From an uncultured Alphaproteobacteria bacterium (GTDB taxonomy: Bacteria > Pseudomonadota > Alphaproteobacteria > HIMB59 > GCA-002718135): a stretch of DNA of 64,000 nt. The position numbers were made by a program, and so were the translations under genes. Under the pieces are notes generated by a model that did not search any database, had not been told where the DNA came from, and worked only from the letters and a program-made list of their open reading frames with translations. Position 1 is the first letter of the stretch. Every line of letters begins with the position of its first letter. The DNA lies in the NCBI GenBank assembly GCA_902625365.1, contig CACOAX010000003.1:20530-84529 (forward strand), written 5' to 3'. This document shows, piece after piece, positions 43,470 to 57,460 of the stretch.

Positions 43470-43755
43470 TGGTTGTATCTATTTTTACAATATTTGATGT
43501 TTCTATATCATATATTAAAGCATAAACTTTATCATTATATTTTATTGTAAATAAAATCCTATTATTATCAACCATATCTATATCTGTAATTTTATGCCCT
43601 TTTTCTAAATTTAAATTATAATCAATTAAATTTGTTTCTAAATTACTTTGTTTTTTTGTTGTTTTTATATACAAACCATAAACAAGAGCTAAAAAACAAA
43701 TAACAATTAATATACCTAAAAATATTACAATAAATTTAAGAATTTTTTGAGACAT
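43462..43755 (-). CDS. Hypothetical single-TM protein (DUF6476-like by context)
   Basis: 97 aa; N-terminal TM; beside rluD in divergent orientation as recalled in other alphaproteobacteria. Confidence 0.55.
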   Translation of the reverse strand: MSQKILKFIVIFLGILIVICFLALVYGLYIKTTKKQSNLETNLIDYNLNLEKGHKITDIDMVDNNRILFTIKYNDKVYALIYDIETSNIVKIDTTNE

Positions 43756-44725
43756 GAGTGAATTCTATAATCTTAAATTAACTATAAATAAACAATTAAG
43801 TTCACAAAGATTAGATAAAGTTCTCGTTTCAAAATTGGAAGGATATTCAAGAACACAAATAAAAACTTTAATATTAAATGGTAATGTAAGTCTAGATGAA
43901 AAAGAAATTAAAGATCCATCTTACATAACTAAAGAAAATGAAAATTACTTTATAAATATTATCTTGAAACAAGAAACAAAACATGCAGCTGAAGATATTG
44001 ACTTAAACATTATTTTTGAAGATGAAGATTTAATCATTATAAATAAACCTCCAAATCTTGTAATGCATCCAGCTCCTGGAAATGAAAGTGGCACTCTTGT
44101 GAATGCTCTTATGCATTACACTAATAATCAACTAAGTAATTTAGATGATAATGCTAGACCAGGAATTGTCCATCGTTTAGATAAAGATACTAGTGGAATT
44201 CTTGTTGTTGCAAAAAATAATAATGTTCATATTAATTTAGCCAAACAATTCAAAGAACATACAATATCTCGTAAATATAAAGCAATAGTTTGGGGAACTC
44301 CTGATAATCAATCTATTGAAGGATACATAGAGAGAAATAGAAAAAATAGAAAAAAAATGAGTTTGAATAATAAGGGCTTCGGAAAATATTCTAAAACCGA
44401 TATTAAATTAGAAAAAACTTTTGGTATTGCTAGTATAGTTGACTGCCATTTACATACTGGAAGAACGCATCAAATTAGACTTCATTTAACTTCTAAAAAT
44501 TCTCCTATAATTGGCGATAAGATTTATGGGAAAAGTAAAATTAATCAATTTGGAAAAGATAAAAATACATTTAATAAATTTATGATTTTAAAAAATTTTG
44601 ATAGACAAGCATTGCATGCCTATCATCTTGGCTTTGATCATCCTACATCAAAAAAAAGGATGAATTTTGATATTGAAATTCCTGAAGATTTTAAGAATTT
44701 AATAAAATTATTGCTTAAATATTAA
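43754..44725 (+). CDS. rluD: RluA/RluD family pseudouridine synthase
   Basis: ORF; S4 domain; NKPPNLVMHPAPGNESGTLVNALMHY; GIVHRLDKDTSGILVVAKN; HTGRTHQIRLHL. Confidence 0.9.
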   Translation: MSEFYNLKLTINKQLSSQRLDKVLVSKLEGYSRTQIKTLILNGNVSLDEKEIKDPSYITKENENYFINIILKQETKHAAEDIDLNIIFEDEDLIIINKPPNLVMHPAPGNESGTLVNALMHYTNNQLSNLDDNARPGIVHRLDKDTSGILVVAKNNNVHINLAKQFKEHTISRKYKAIVWGTPDNQSIEGYIERNRKNRKKMSLNNKGFGKYSKTDIKLEKTFGIASIVDCHLHTGRTHQIRLHLTSKNSPIIGDKIYGKSKINQFGKDKNTFNKFMILKNFDRQALHAYHLGFDHPTSKKRMNFDIEIPEDFKNLIKLLLKY

Positions 44726-44755
44726 ATTTTATTTTATTTATGCTATAGGCTTTTT

Positions 44756-47983
<3,228 letters not shown>

Positions 47984-47991
<8 letters not shown>

Positions 47992-49339
47992 GATAAGGCC
48001 TTACTAATTTTTTTATTTCTAGAGACTTCTTTTTAACCTCGCCAATTTCTTGCCCTTCAACCAGTATCCTTACTAATGGCTCAGTCCCAGATAATCTAAC
48101 GAGAGATCTAATTTTTTTATTATTATACAATTTATCATTTTTTATCTTATCAATAATTCTTAACAGTTTGGTATTTTTTGTTTTGTACCGTAAGTTAATT
48201 TTTTTTTGAACAAAATCATTGTACAAATTGAAAAGTTTACTTGCCTTATTTTTAGTTGATAGTAAAACTTCAGTAATTTTTAGAGCTGCTAAAATTCCAT
48301 CACCTGTATTAGAATATTCTGACAATATTATATGCCCTGATTGCTCACCACCTATCAAAGATTTAGATTTTTTCATTTGATTAATAACGTTTATATCTCC
48401 AACAGATGTTCGTTTAATCTTTAATTGTAATTTATTTGTGAGATATTTTTCCAATCCCATATTAGACATAACAGTTATAATCACATCATGTTGATTAGGT
48501 TTTTTCTTTGGTTTTATGTAACTTTTGCATAACAATCCTATAATTTTATCACCATCAACTTCTTTTCCATTTTCATCTACAACTATTAATCTATCTCCAT
48601 CACCATCAAATGCAAATCCAATATCAGCCTTTTCTTTTTTTACATTTTGAGAGAGTGACTTAACATCAACTGCACCACAATTTTTATTAATATTTAAACC
48701 ATCTGGTTTATTATTAATGGCGATTATATTATGGCCCAGTTCCCAAAATAAATTTGGAGCTATATTATAAGTGGCTCCATTCGCACAGTCTAAAACAATT
48801 TTTAGTTTTTTCTTGGATGATGTTTTATCTAAAGTGCTCTTTAAAAATTCTGAATATCTACCTGAAGCATCTTCTAATCTTCTTGCATTTCCTGATGCAA
48901 ATGTGTTGTTTGTAACTTTAGAATATTTTTTATTATCTAAAACTATTTTTTCAACTTTTTGTTCTATTGATGCACTTAACTTTGTTCCAGTACTATCAAA
49001 AAATTTAAGTCCGTTATATTCATATGTATTGTGTGAAGCTGTAATCATTACACCAATATCAGCTCTTAAAGTTTTAATCATTAATGGCACAGCTGGTGTT
49101 GGAAGTGGACCAACTAAAATTACATCCATATCCATAGAAATAAATCCAGCAGTAACAAGCGGTTCATACAAATAACCAGATAATCTTGTATCTTTGCAAA
49201 TCACAACCCTACTATTTTTAGAATTTTTCTTTTTGAGAAGAAATGCTACTGTCTTTGAAATTTTTAGACAAGTTTCAGCAGAAAGAGGTTCTTCATTAAC
49301 TAAGCACCGTATACCATCGGTACCAAATATTTTAGACAT
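47984..49339 (-). CDS. glmM: Phosphoglucosamine mutase
   Basis: ORF; IFGTDGIRCLVN; GVMITASHNTYEYNGLKFF; FAFDGDGDRLIVVDENG. Confidence 0.96.
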
Positions 49340-49383
49340 TTATGTCTTTTATTGAAAAAAATAAATAAAGTGAAGTACTTAAA

Positions 49384-51285
49384 TTAATTTGCCGGAGCAG
49401 GAGCCGATCCACCTGTTTTTGGAACAGAAGTAGCAGGTTTTTCAGGTTTATTTAAATCATTATCAAAATCATCTCGAGTTGGCTTAATACCTTTAATCAA
49501 ATCTTTAATTTCATCACCTGATAATGTTTCATACTCTAAAAGTCCTTTGGCAACTGTATGTAGTTCTTCAATATTATCTTGAAGAATTTTTCTACAATTA
49601 TTTTCAGCCTCTTCTGCAAGAGACCTTACTTCTTCGTCAATTAATTTTGCTGTAGAGTCAGATAAATTTTTTGATTGAGCAACTGAGTGTCCTAAAAAAA
49701 CTTCCTCACTATCACTGTTATATCTTAGTCGACCTAACTTTTCACTCATACCCCATTCTGTAATCATTTTTTTTGCAAGGTTTGTGACCATTTGGATATC
49801 ACTCGCCGCACCATTTGTAATTTTATCTTTACCAAAAATCATTTCTTCAGCAATTCTTCCTCCTGTAGCTATTAACAAGTGTGCTTTCATTTGATCTTTT
49901 CTCATAGACAACTGATCTTTTTCAGGAAGTCTCATAACCATACCTAGAGCTCTACCTCTTGGGATTATTGTTGCTTTGTGTATTGGATCAGAGGCAGGTG
50001 AGTGAAGGGTTGCTACAGCATGACCAGCTTCATGATAAGCTGTAAGTTTTTTTTCATCCTCAGACATTACCATAGATCTTTTTTCAGCACCCATCATTAC
50101 TTTATCTTTGGCACTTTCGAAATCTTCAATAGTAACCATTCTTTTATTTTTTCTAGCTGCTAATAGAGCCGCTTCATTAACTAGATTTGCTAAATCAGCT
50201 CCAGAAAAACCAGGAGTGCCTCTTGCAATAATTTTTGAGTCAAATTTTGGTGAAACTTTGATCTTCTTAATATGGACTTTGAGAATTTTGTCTCTTCCCA
50301 TTACATCTGGATTATTTACTGTTATTTGACGGTCGAATCTTCCAGGTCTAAGTAAGGCTGGATCGAGAACATCAGGTCTATTTGTAGCTGCAATTATAAT
50401 TACGCCTGCATTTGCTTCAAAGCCATCCATTTCTACAAGAAGTTGGTTGAGAGTTTGTTCTCTTTCATCATTACCACCACCTAAACCTGCACCACGATGC
50501 CTTCCTACTGCATCAATTTCATCTATAAATACTATACAAGGAGCATTTTTTTTACCTTGATCGAACATGTCTCTAACTCTACTTGCACCAACTCCTACAA
50601 ACATTTCAACAAAATCTGATCCTGAAATTGAAAAGAATGGTACATTTGCTTCACCGGCAATTGCTCTGGCAAGTAATGTCTTACCTGTACCGGGAGGTCC
50701 AACTAAAAGAGCACCTCTTGGAATTTTTCCACCTAGTCTAGAAAACTTTGAAGGATCTTTTAAAAACTCAACAACTTCTTCTAATTCTTGTTTAGCTTCA
50801 TCAATACCTGCTACGTCATCAAAAGTAACTTTACCTACGGCCTCATTTAGTAATTTAGCTTTAGATTTTCCAAAGCCCATTGCTTTTCCACCACCGCCTT
50901 GCATTTGACGCATAAAGAAGATCCATACTCCAATTAAAAGCAGCATTGGGAACCATGACAATAATACACTTAGAAGAGGATGCATTGAACGCTCTGATGG
51001 TTCAGCAGTTATTTTTACACCATTTTCATTTAACTTATCTACAAGATTTGGATAGTTAGGAGCGTAGGTACTAAATGAACGACCATCGTCTAGAAAACCT
51101 GTTACCATGTTTCCACTTATATTTACCTCAGATACATTTCCACTTTCAGTTGCAGCAATAAAGTCAGAAAAAGATATTTTTGAAGTATTTCTATTATTTG
51201 AAGATCCCTGGAAGAGATTGAAAAGCACGATTAAGAGCAATCCAATTATTATCCATAATACTACATTTTTACTTATGTTTTTCAT
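49384..51285 (-). CDS. ftsH: ATP-dependent zinc metalloprotease FtsH (start refined to MKNISKNVV)
   Basis: ORF; AAA+ [48 protein letters not shown]; zinc site HEAGHA. Confidence 0.97.
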   Translation of the reverse strand: MKNISKNVVLWIIIGLLLIVLFNLFQGSSNNRNTSKISFSDFIAATESGNVSEVNISGNMVTGFLDDGRSFSTYAPNYPNLVDKLNENGVKITAEPSERSMHPLLSVLLSWFPMLLLIGVWIFFMRQMQGGGGKAMGFGKSKAKLLNEAVGKVTFDDVAGIDEAKQELEEVVEFLKDPSKFSRLGGKIPRGALLVGPPGTGKTLLARAIAGEANVPFFSISGSDFVEMFVGVGASRVRDMFDQGKKNAPCIVFIDEIDAVGRHRGAGLGGGNDEREQTLNQLLVEMDGFEANAGVIIIAATNRPDVLDPALLRPGRFDRQITVNNPDVMGRDKILKVHIKKIKVSPKFDSKIIARGTPGFSGADLANLVNEAALLAARKNKRMVTIEDFESAKDKVMMGAEKRSMVMSEDEKKLTAYHEAGHAVATLHSPASDPIHKATIIPRGRALGMVMRLPEKDQLSMRKDQMKAHLLIATGGRIAEEMIFGKDKITNGAASDIQMVTNLAKKMITEWGMSEKLGRLRYNSDSEEVFLGHSVAQSKNLSDSTAKLIDEEVRSLAEEAENNCRKILQDNIEELHTVAKGLLEYETLSGDEIKDLIKGIKPTRDDFDNDLNKPEKPATSVPKTGGSAPAPAN

Positions 51286-51345
51286 CAATTTATTACATAG
51301 GAATTTATTATAAAAACACAATAGTTTTGTAGAAAATTAAACAAA

Positions 51346-52308
51346 TTATCTTGAAAATGTAAGAAATTCTTCATTTTTTTTAACAATCATGCCTCTTATG
51401 TTAAAATGTTTAAAATTCAATTTCTTTATTTCATTAATTAAGATTCTAGTTTTTTTCGATCGCGGAGCATTAGATCCATAAAATAAAAATTGATATATTC
51501 TTCGAATAATATTTTCGGAATTAATTTCATTCAAATTTTTCATATTATCAAGACCAACAATAATTTTTTTACTATCAATTTTAACAATATTTTTAAGAAG
51601 TATCTCAGATATCATTTGAATGAAATATGGTGAATAAAAAAGTATGCTCTCAAAATCTTTGTTTATTTCTTTAATAGTTTTTTGGCCAGATTTTTTAAGA
51701 AAATTTCTAATTGTAGGACGAGTATAATTTAAATTAAAATTTGATGGATCATTAATATATTCTATTTTATTTTGCTTATTGTAATTCAATAATACATCTT
51801 TAGAAAAATTTAAAAGTGGTCTAATTATGCAAACTTTATTATAAAGTGAGAATTCAGACATTGACTTTAAACCATAAAAGTCACTTCCAGCTATCTTTCT
51901 ATTCAAAAAAGTTTCTAAATTATCATCTTTGTGATGAGCAATAAATAAATGCAAAAAATTATTTTTAATACAAAAATCTGTGAGTAAATTATAACGATTA
52001 TTTCTAGCTTCATTCATACTTTTCTTACTCACATTAACTTTGTTTACAGTCAGAATTTGAGAGGTAATGTTATTTTTTTTCAAATAGGTAGAAATATATT
52101 TTGCTTCATCTTTAGAGTTTTTTCTAATACGATGATCTACGATTAAAGCCATCAAGTTTCCTTTTTTATATTTTATGAAAGCATTTAGAAGGAATAATAG
52201 TGACATACTATCCGGACCACCTGAAACTCCGATAGCGACAGAGGGGTTTTTTTCAAAAGTAAATTTTTTTTCTATGTTTTTAATAAATTCTTTATTTGTG
52301 AGCTTCAT
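51346..52308 (-). CDS. tilS: tRNA(Ile)-lysidine synthetase
   Basis: ORF; AIGVSGGPDSMSLLFLLNAF PP-loop; VDHRIRKNSKDEA; IAHHKDDNLETFLNRK. Confidence 0.92.
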   Translation of the reverse strand: MKLTNKEFIKNIEKKFTFEKNPSVAIGVSGGPDSMSLLFLLNAFIKYKKGNLMALIVDHRIRKNSKDEAKYISTYLKKNNITSQILTVNKVNVSKKSMNEARNNRYNLLTDFCIKNNFLHLFIAHHKDDNLETFLNRKIAGSDFYGLKSMSEFSLYNKVCIIRPLLNFSKDVLLNYNKQNKIEYINDPSNFNLNYTRPTIRNFLKKSGQKTIKEINKDFESILFYSPYFIQMISEILLKNIVKIDSKKIIVGLDNMKNLNEINSENIIRRIYQFLFYGSNAPRSKKTRILINEIKKLNFKHFNIRGMIVKKNEEFLTFSR

Positions 52309-53216
52309 TCATTATTTTCTAAACAATTATACTCAACAATTTGTTTTTTTGTTTGAGGAATTATTTTATTTTTTGGAAAGTCAATTATTAATTTTTCCAT
52401 AGTTTTACAAGCCTCAACAGTTTTTTCAACTTGGTATAATGATTGGGAAAGTTTGAAAAGCATTTCTGCAGCTTTAATGCTATCTGGAAATTTTTGAAAG
52501 CCTTCTGCAAATATAAGTGCAGCCTCTCTATAATTTTTTTCTAAAATAAATAATTCTCCAAGCCAATAATGTGCTGAGCCTGATAGTTGATTATCTGGAT
52601 TTTCTGAAATAAACTGTTTGAATGAAGTTTTTGCATCCTGCCATTTTTTATCTCTAATATTGTCAAATGCCACCTGGAATTGATCTTCAGGTGATAATAT
52701 CTCTTCATTTTTATCAGAATTTACTTCCTTATCGTCAGATACAACTTCTTCATTTGTATCATTTGTTTTTTTTGAAATGTTTAATGTGCCAAGTGTATTT
52801 TCACTTTCACTCAAAGTATTACTTTTTACTTCAGAACTATCTTCTGAAATTTCATCCGTACTTACCTCAACATTATTTGGAGGAAATAATTGTGAATTAT
52901 TAATAACTAATTCTATGTTTTCTAACTTATTAAAAATATCGTCTAATTGGAAATATAATTCCTCTAAATTTGAAGTTAAGTTTTTTATATCATTTTCAAT
53001 GTCATAAATACGTAAATCAATAGCGGAAAGATTTTTAACAAAATCATTATTTGTTCCTTTTGATTGATTTGACGAATTTGAAAATACTTCTTTAGATAAA
53101 TCGGAAACTTCTCTTTGTAATCTTTCTAATTGTTGGGAGATAGTAAGATCACTATCATTAGAAAAAGAATAGCTTGAAAAAAATAAAATCAAAACTGTAA
53201 GTATGTACTTAAACAT
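52305..53216 (-). CDS. cpoB: Tol-Pal system TPR protein CpoB/YbgF
   Basis: Signal peptide, coiled coil, C-terminal TPR (DNQLSGSAHYWLGELFILEKNYREAALIFAEGFQKFPDS); next to pal. Confidence 0.87.
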   Translation of the reverse strand: MFKYILTVLILFFSSYSFSNDSDLTISQQLERLQREVSDLSKEVFSNSSNQSKGTNNDFVKNLSAIDLRIYDIENDIKNLTSNLEELYFQLDDIFNKLENIELVINNSQLFPPNNVEVSTDEISEDSSEVKSNTLSESENTLGTLNISKKTNDTNEEVVSDDKEVNSDKNEEILSPEDQFQVAFDNIRDKKWQDAKTSFKQFISENPDNQLSGSAHYWLGELFILEKNYREAALIFAEGFQKFPDSIKAAEMLFKLSQSLYQVEKTVEACKTMEKLIIDFPKNKIIPQTKKQIVEYNCLENNE

Positions 53217-53250
53217 TGACCGATTCTAATTTCTAATTGAGATAAAAATA

Positions 53251-53274
53251 TGGCGCTATATTTCTATAGCGCCA
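53251..53274 (-). terminator. Rho-independent terminator downstream of pal
   Basis: 10-bp perfect stem TGGCGCTATA-TTTC-TATAGCGCCA; minus-strand transcript continues into ATATTTTTATC. Confidence 0.75.
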
Positions 53275-53293
53275 AAGTATTAAGGAATAATAA

Positions 53294-53815
53294 TTAATTA
53301 ACTAAAGTTACTGATCTTCTGTTTTGAGCCCATGCTCCATCATTTGATCCTACAACAGCAGGTCTTTCTTTACCATAACTAATAGTTGAAACTCTATCAG
53401 GATTTATTCCTAATCCTATGAGATAATTTTTTACAGCCTGAGCTCTTTTTTCACCAAGAGCTAAGTTGTACTCCCTAGTTCCTCTTTCGTCACAATGCCC
53501 CTCAATTGTTACCGTAACATCGCTATTCTGTTTAAGCCATGCAACCTGATCTTGAAGTAACTCTAGAGCGTCAGAGTCTAAATCTGAACTGTCATATCCG
53601 AAGAATACTCTGTCACCAACGTTAACAATTAAGTCTTCCTGTGATCCAGAAACTATACCACTTCCTGCAGTTTCAGTAATAGAACCTTCTGAAGAAACAT
53701 CACTTCCAGAACTACTTGATCCTGAACCTGAAGAATCAGACGAGTCTTTTGGAGTTGTTGCACAAGCGGCAACAAATAAAACCATAAATATAGAGATAAA
53801 AAACTTGTAAAACAT
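53294..53815 (-). CDS. pal: Peptidoglycan-associated lipoprotein Pal
   Basis: Lipobox LFVAACATT; OmpA-like VTIEGHCDERGTREYNLALGEKRAQAVKNYL. Confidence 0.96.
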   Translation of the reverse strand: MFYKFFISIFMVLFVAACATTPKDSSDSSGSGSSSSGSDVSSEGSITETAGSGIVSGSQEDLIVNVGDRVFFGYDSSDLDSDALELLQDQVAWLKQNSDVTVTIEGHCDERGTREYNLALGEKRAQAVKNYLIGLGINPDRVSTISYGKERPAVVGSNDGAWAQNRRSVTLVN

Positions 53816-53915
53816 AAATAATGCTCCCTTAATACTTTGAATAGATATACTAAATTATATGGAGTTCCTTAACATTTTTTTTAAAATTTCGTATATTTTT
53901 TTGTATTATATTTGA

Positions 53916-55232
53916 TTAGTGCATCAATGGTGACCATGCTGGATCAGATCCGCCTAGCGGAGTTATTACTTTTCTTTCATTAAAACCAGTTAAATCAATA
54001 GAATATAGACTGGATTCACCACCTGATCCATCCTCAGCAGTTCTCTCTTCTTTAAAATACATTAAAAATCTACCATTTGGCGCCCATGTTGGCCCCTCAA
54101 CATGAAATGATTTTGCAATCATTCTTTCATTTGAGCCATCAACCTCCATAACACCTATGTAAAATTGCCCTCCCTCTTGTTTAGTGAATGCAATCATATC
54201 ACCTCTTGGAGACCAGACTGGTGTGTAGTAACTTCCTGCTTCCCTGCTAATTCTTTTAATATTTTTTCCATTATTATCACTTACATACAAATGCCTTCGT
54301 CCACTTCTATCTGAATTAAAAACTATTTTTTTGCCATCAGGTGAAAAACTTGCGGAAACGTCAATTGAAGAATTATTAGTAACTCTTTTTGAAATTCTTG
54401 TTTTAAGATCAAGAATATAAATTTCGGAATTACCAATTTCTGGGTCAGTGTAAGACATTACTATTTGATTACCATCAGGTGAAAAACGTGGTGCAAATGT
54501 CATTCCTGGAAACTCACCTACTATTTCTTGTTTACCAGTTTCTATATCAAAAATATAAACCCTAGGATTATTTCTATTTACATAAGACATGTATGTAATT
54601 TTTTGTGAATTAGGAGAAAACCTTGGAGTTAATACCAGATATGATCCATCCGTCAAAAAACGATGATTTGATTGATCTTGATCCATTATTGCTAATCTCT
54701 TTTGTTTGTTTTCTTTTGGACCTGTCTCAGCAACGTAAACTATTCTTGTGTCAAAGTAACCACCTTCACCAGTTATATTTTTAAAAATGGAATCTGAAAT
54801 AATATGTGCAACTCTTCTCCAATTTTTTTCACTAGTTTCGTATTTTTTTCCAACTATTTGTTTTTGTTGAAACACATCATACAATCTAAATTCAACAGAT
54901 ATTTTTCCATTATTAGATGAAATTTTTCCTGAAACTAAATGTTGTGCTTTTATTAACTTCCAATCTTCAAATCTAGGTTTATTAGATAGAGATTGATTAT
55001 CTTGAATAAAAGATCTTTTATCTATTGGTAAAAAAAGTCCAGACCTTTCTAAATTATCTGAAATGACAATTGAAATATTTTTACCTACTTTAGTTAATTG
55101 TGAATTTTCTGAGTATAGCTCTGTCACTGCTATGGGAGTTGGTTTCACACTACCTTGTGTTAGAGTCACTTCTAATGAATGGACTTTAAAACTAGAAAAC
55201 AAAAAAAAAGTTATTAAGAAAAATTTTTTCAT
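53916..55232 (-). CDS. tolB: Tol-Pal system beta-propeller protein TolB
   Basis: Signal peptide; WD40-like repeats PRFSPDGNQIVMSY, ASFSPDGKKIVFNSDRSGRRHLYV. Confidence 0.96.
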   Translation of the reverse strand: MKKFFLITFFLFSSFKVHSLEVTLTQGSVKPTPIAVTELYSENSQLTKVGKNISIVISDNLERSGLFLPIDKRSFIQDNQSLSNKPRFEDWKLIKAQHLVSGKISSNNGKISVEFRLYDVFQQKQIVGKKYETSEKNWRRVAHIISDSIFKNITGEGGYFDTRIVYVAETGPKENKQKRLAIMDQDQSNHRFLTDGSYLVLTPRFSPNSQKITYMSYVNRNNPRVYIFDIETGKQEIVGEFPGMTFAPRFSPDGNQIVMSYTDPEIGNSEIYILDLKTRISKRVTNNSSIDVSASFSPDGKKIVFNSDRSGRRHLYVSDNNGKNIKRISREAGSYYTPVWSPRGDMIAFTKQEGGQFYIGVMEVDGSNERMIAKSFHVEGPTWAPNGRFLMYFKEERTAEDGSGGESSLYSIDLTGFNERKVITPLGGSDPAWSPLMH

Positions 55233-56320
55233 TAATATCCTTTCATAATACTATAATCAAAAGTAATTGTAAGATTTTTCCATAGATTATATCTATCTTT
55301 TGGAAGTTTTAAAGGAGTGCATTGCGGGTTTAGTAAAGTTCTCATCGCACTATCAGTAATCGGTCCATAAAAAGGATTAGTATTAGATATATTTGTGTCA
55401 ACAATACGGACACTGCTTGGTGAAACCTTCATATTTTGCATAACTTTTGCTGAAATCCTAACAACCATGCCAGGATCAATAACAGCTCCCGCAGGAGCAT
55501 TCCAACAAGATGATAATTGTTGCCTTAATAAATCTATTTCAGAGATTGACAAAGCTGCATTTTCATTACTTTCATCAGTACTTTTATTTTCAACTTTATC
55601 TACTTCTTTATTAGTATCATTTTCTGCCATATTTGTTTTCTCATTTCTTAAATCTTTTAACATAGATGCAATACTAAAATCTTTTTCAGGCTTTGGCTGA
55701 GGTTTGGTAATAGTTTTTTCTTTTTCTAACTTTGGTTTGTTCTTTACTTTTGGTTTGTCTTTTATGTTTGTTTCAAGATCTAAATCAGAATTTGTATTTT
55801 CATTATTAGTAATTTTTGGTTTTGGTTTGAGCTTAGGTTTTATTTTATCAGTTTTAATTGTTTCAACTTTTTGTTTAATTTCAACAATCTCTTTTTCCTT
55901 AATTTTTATCTGTTCTTTTTCTTTAATGTCTAAACTAGGTGTTTGTTTAGTCTCTAAAACTGGCTGATCTGTGTTGGTTTTTTCTTCTAATTTTGATTTA
56001 CTAATTTCTATATTTTTCTTTACCTCTAATTGATCTGACGAATTGAATTTTTTTTGCTCAGTGATGGTTTCCTTATTTTTATTATCCTCTTTTTTTGTTT
56101 CTGTTTTTTTTAAATTTGTGTTTTCAGTTACATTTAGAATTTCGATTGGTATTATGTTGGGAACATATATTTCTTTAGGAGAAAAAAAATTTGGTAAACC
56201 AACCATGAATAGAAGAATAAATAAGTGAATTATTATAGAAAAAAAAATACCTGATTTTTGAGGATTTAGATTTTCAAAATAGCTTAATAATTTTAAACTA
56301 TTATAACTTATCCTATCCAT
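55232..56320 (-). CDS. tolA: TolA-like cell envelope protein (TonB/TolA C-terminal domain)
   Basis: Single N-terminal TM, long Lys/Glu/Pro-rich central region, C-terminal SCWNAPAGAVIDPGMVVRISAKVMQN. Confidence 0.87.
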   Translation of the reverse strand: MDRISYNSLKLLSYFENLNPQKSGIFFSIIIHLFILLFMVGLPNFFSPKEIYVPNIIPIEILNVTENTNLKKTETKKEDNKNKETITEQKKFNSSDQLEVKKNIEISKSKLEEKTNTDQPVLETKQTPSLDIKEKEQIKIKEKEIVEIKQKVETIKTDKIKPKLKPKPKITNNENTNSDLDLETNIKDKPKVKNKPKLEKEKTITKPQPKPEKDFSIASMLKDLRNEKTNMAENDTNKEVDKVENKSTDESNENAALSISEIDLLRQQLSSCWNAPAGAVIDPGMVVRISAKVMQNMKVSPSSVRIVDTNISNTNPFYGPITDSAMRTLLNPQCTPLKLPKDRYNLWKNLTITFDYSIMKGY

Positions 56321-56740
56321 TTATTGTTGAGTAATTAAAGCAACTTTTACGTAACCCGCTGAATTAATTATTGCCATAATTTCCATAATTCTTCCATATG
56401 CTACTACGCGATCTCCTCTAACATAAATTCTTGCTTCAGTATTTTGCTCTGTAATTGCATTTAATCTTGGAATTAAGTTTTCAACTTCAACTTTTGATTC
56501 TCCAATATAAATATCACCTTCTAAATTAACAGTTACCTCAATTGGATCTTTAATATCAGTTAATGCTGTTGCCTCAACCTTGGGCAAATCAACCTTTATT
56601 CCAACAGTTAATAGAGGTGCGGTAACCATAAAAACAATAAGTAAAACAAGCATAACATCTACAAAAGGTGTAACATTAATTTCACTCATTTGAGTGTACC
56701 TTTGTTTCCTACGTTTGTTTGTATTATTTGAGGTAATCAA
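56321..56740 (-). CDS. tolR: TolR/ExbD biopolymer transport protein
   Basis: MSEINVTPFVDVMLVLLIVFMVTAPLL signature. Confidence 0.95.
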   Translation of the reverse strand: MITSNNTNKRRKQRYTQMSEINVTPFVDVMLVLLIVFMVTAPLLTVGIKVDLPKVEATALTDIKDPIEVTVNLEGDIYIGESKVEVENLIPRLNAITEQNTEARIYVRGDRVVAYGRIMEIMAIINSAGYVKVALITQQ

Positions 56741-56741
56741 T

Positions 56742-57455
56742 TTATTTTTTCTCTAGCTGTCTAAAAAAAATTGTTGAGAATTCATCCATAAATGTTTCCA
56801 AAGATATAAAATACTTTGATAAATCGTTTGAAATTTTATTGTACGCAACTACTGCAGGTATAGCCACAAATAGACCTAATGCAGTTGCAAATAGTGCCTC
56901 TGCAATTCCTGGGGCAACTACTGCTAAATTTGTATTTTGAGCTATTGCAATAGATTTAAAACTATTCATTATACCCCAGACTGTTCCAAATAAGCCAATA
57001 AAAGGTGCAGTTGATCCAGCAGTTGCGAGAAATGTTAAATTTCTTTCAACATTTTCACTTTCTTTATTAAAAACAACAGTCATTGATCTCATCATTCTAT
57101 CTTTTAAAGAATTAATATCAGATGTATCATTTTCATATTGAGGTTTACTTTTTTTCCACTCTAAAATTGCTGCACAAAATAATTTTGATTTTGGATCTGT
57201 ATGATTAAAATTTAAAGTTTCATATAAATCTTCAAATGAATTACCAGACCAAAAAATATCTTCAAATTCTTTTTCAAGTTTTTTTAATTGTCTAATTCTT
57301 AAAATTTTTGAAATTATTACATTCCAAGAATAAAGAGAGGCTAGGATTAATATTATAATTACAGATTTGACAACAAGGTCAGCTTGCATAAATAACGCAA
57401 GCATTGAAAAATCTGGAGCTTCTGTCGATAAATTTGTACTATTAATATCTGCCAT
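56742..57455 (-). CDS. tolQ: TolQ/ExbB proton channel protein
   Basis: TVWGIMNSFKSIAIAQNTNLAVVAPGIAEALFATALGLFVAIPAVVAYN. Confidence 0.95.
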   Translation of the reverse strand: MADINSTNLSTEAPDFSMLALFMQADLVVKSVIIILILASLYSWNVIISKILRIRQLKKLEKEFEDIFWSGNSFEDLYETLNFNHTDPKSKLFCAAILEWKKSKPQYENDTSDINSLKDRMMRSMTVVFNKESENVERNLTFLATAGSTAPFIGLFGTVWGIMNSFKSIAIAQNTNLAVVAPGIAEALFATALGLFVAIPAVVAYNKISNDLSKYFISLETFMDEFSTIFFRQLEKK

Positions 57456-57460
57456 AACAA

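Noticed and set aside
48771-49175. Plus-strand 134-aa ORF
   Set aside because: Antisense shadow of glmM
50567-50908. Plus-strand 113-aa ORF
   Set aside because: Antisense shadow of the ftsH AAA domain
55395-55967. Plus-strand ORFs with Phe/Ser/Gly-rich repeats
   Set aside because: Mirror image of the Lys/Glu/Pro-rich TolA spacer, not independent genes
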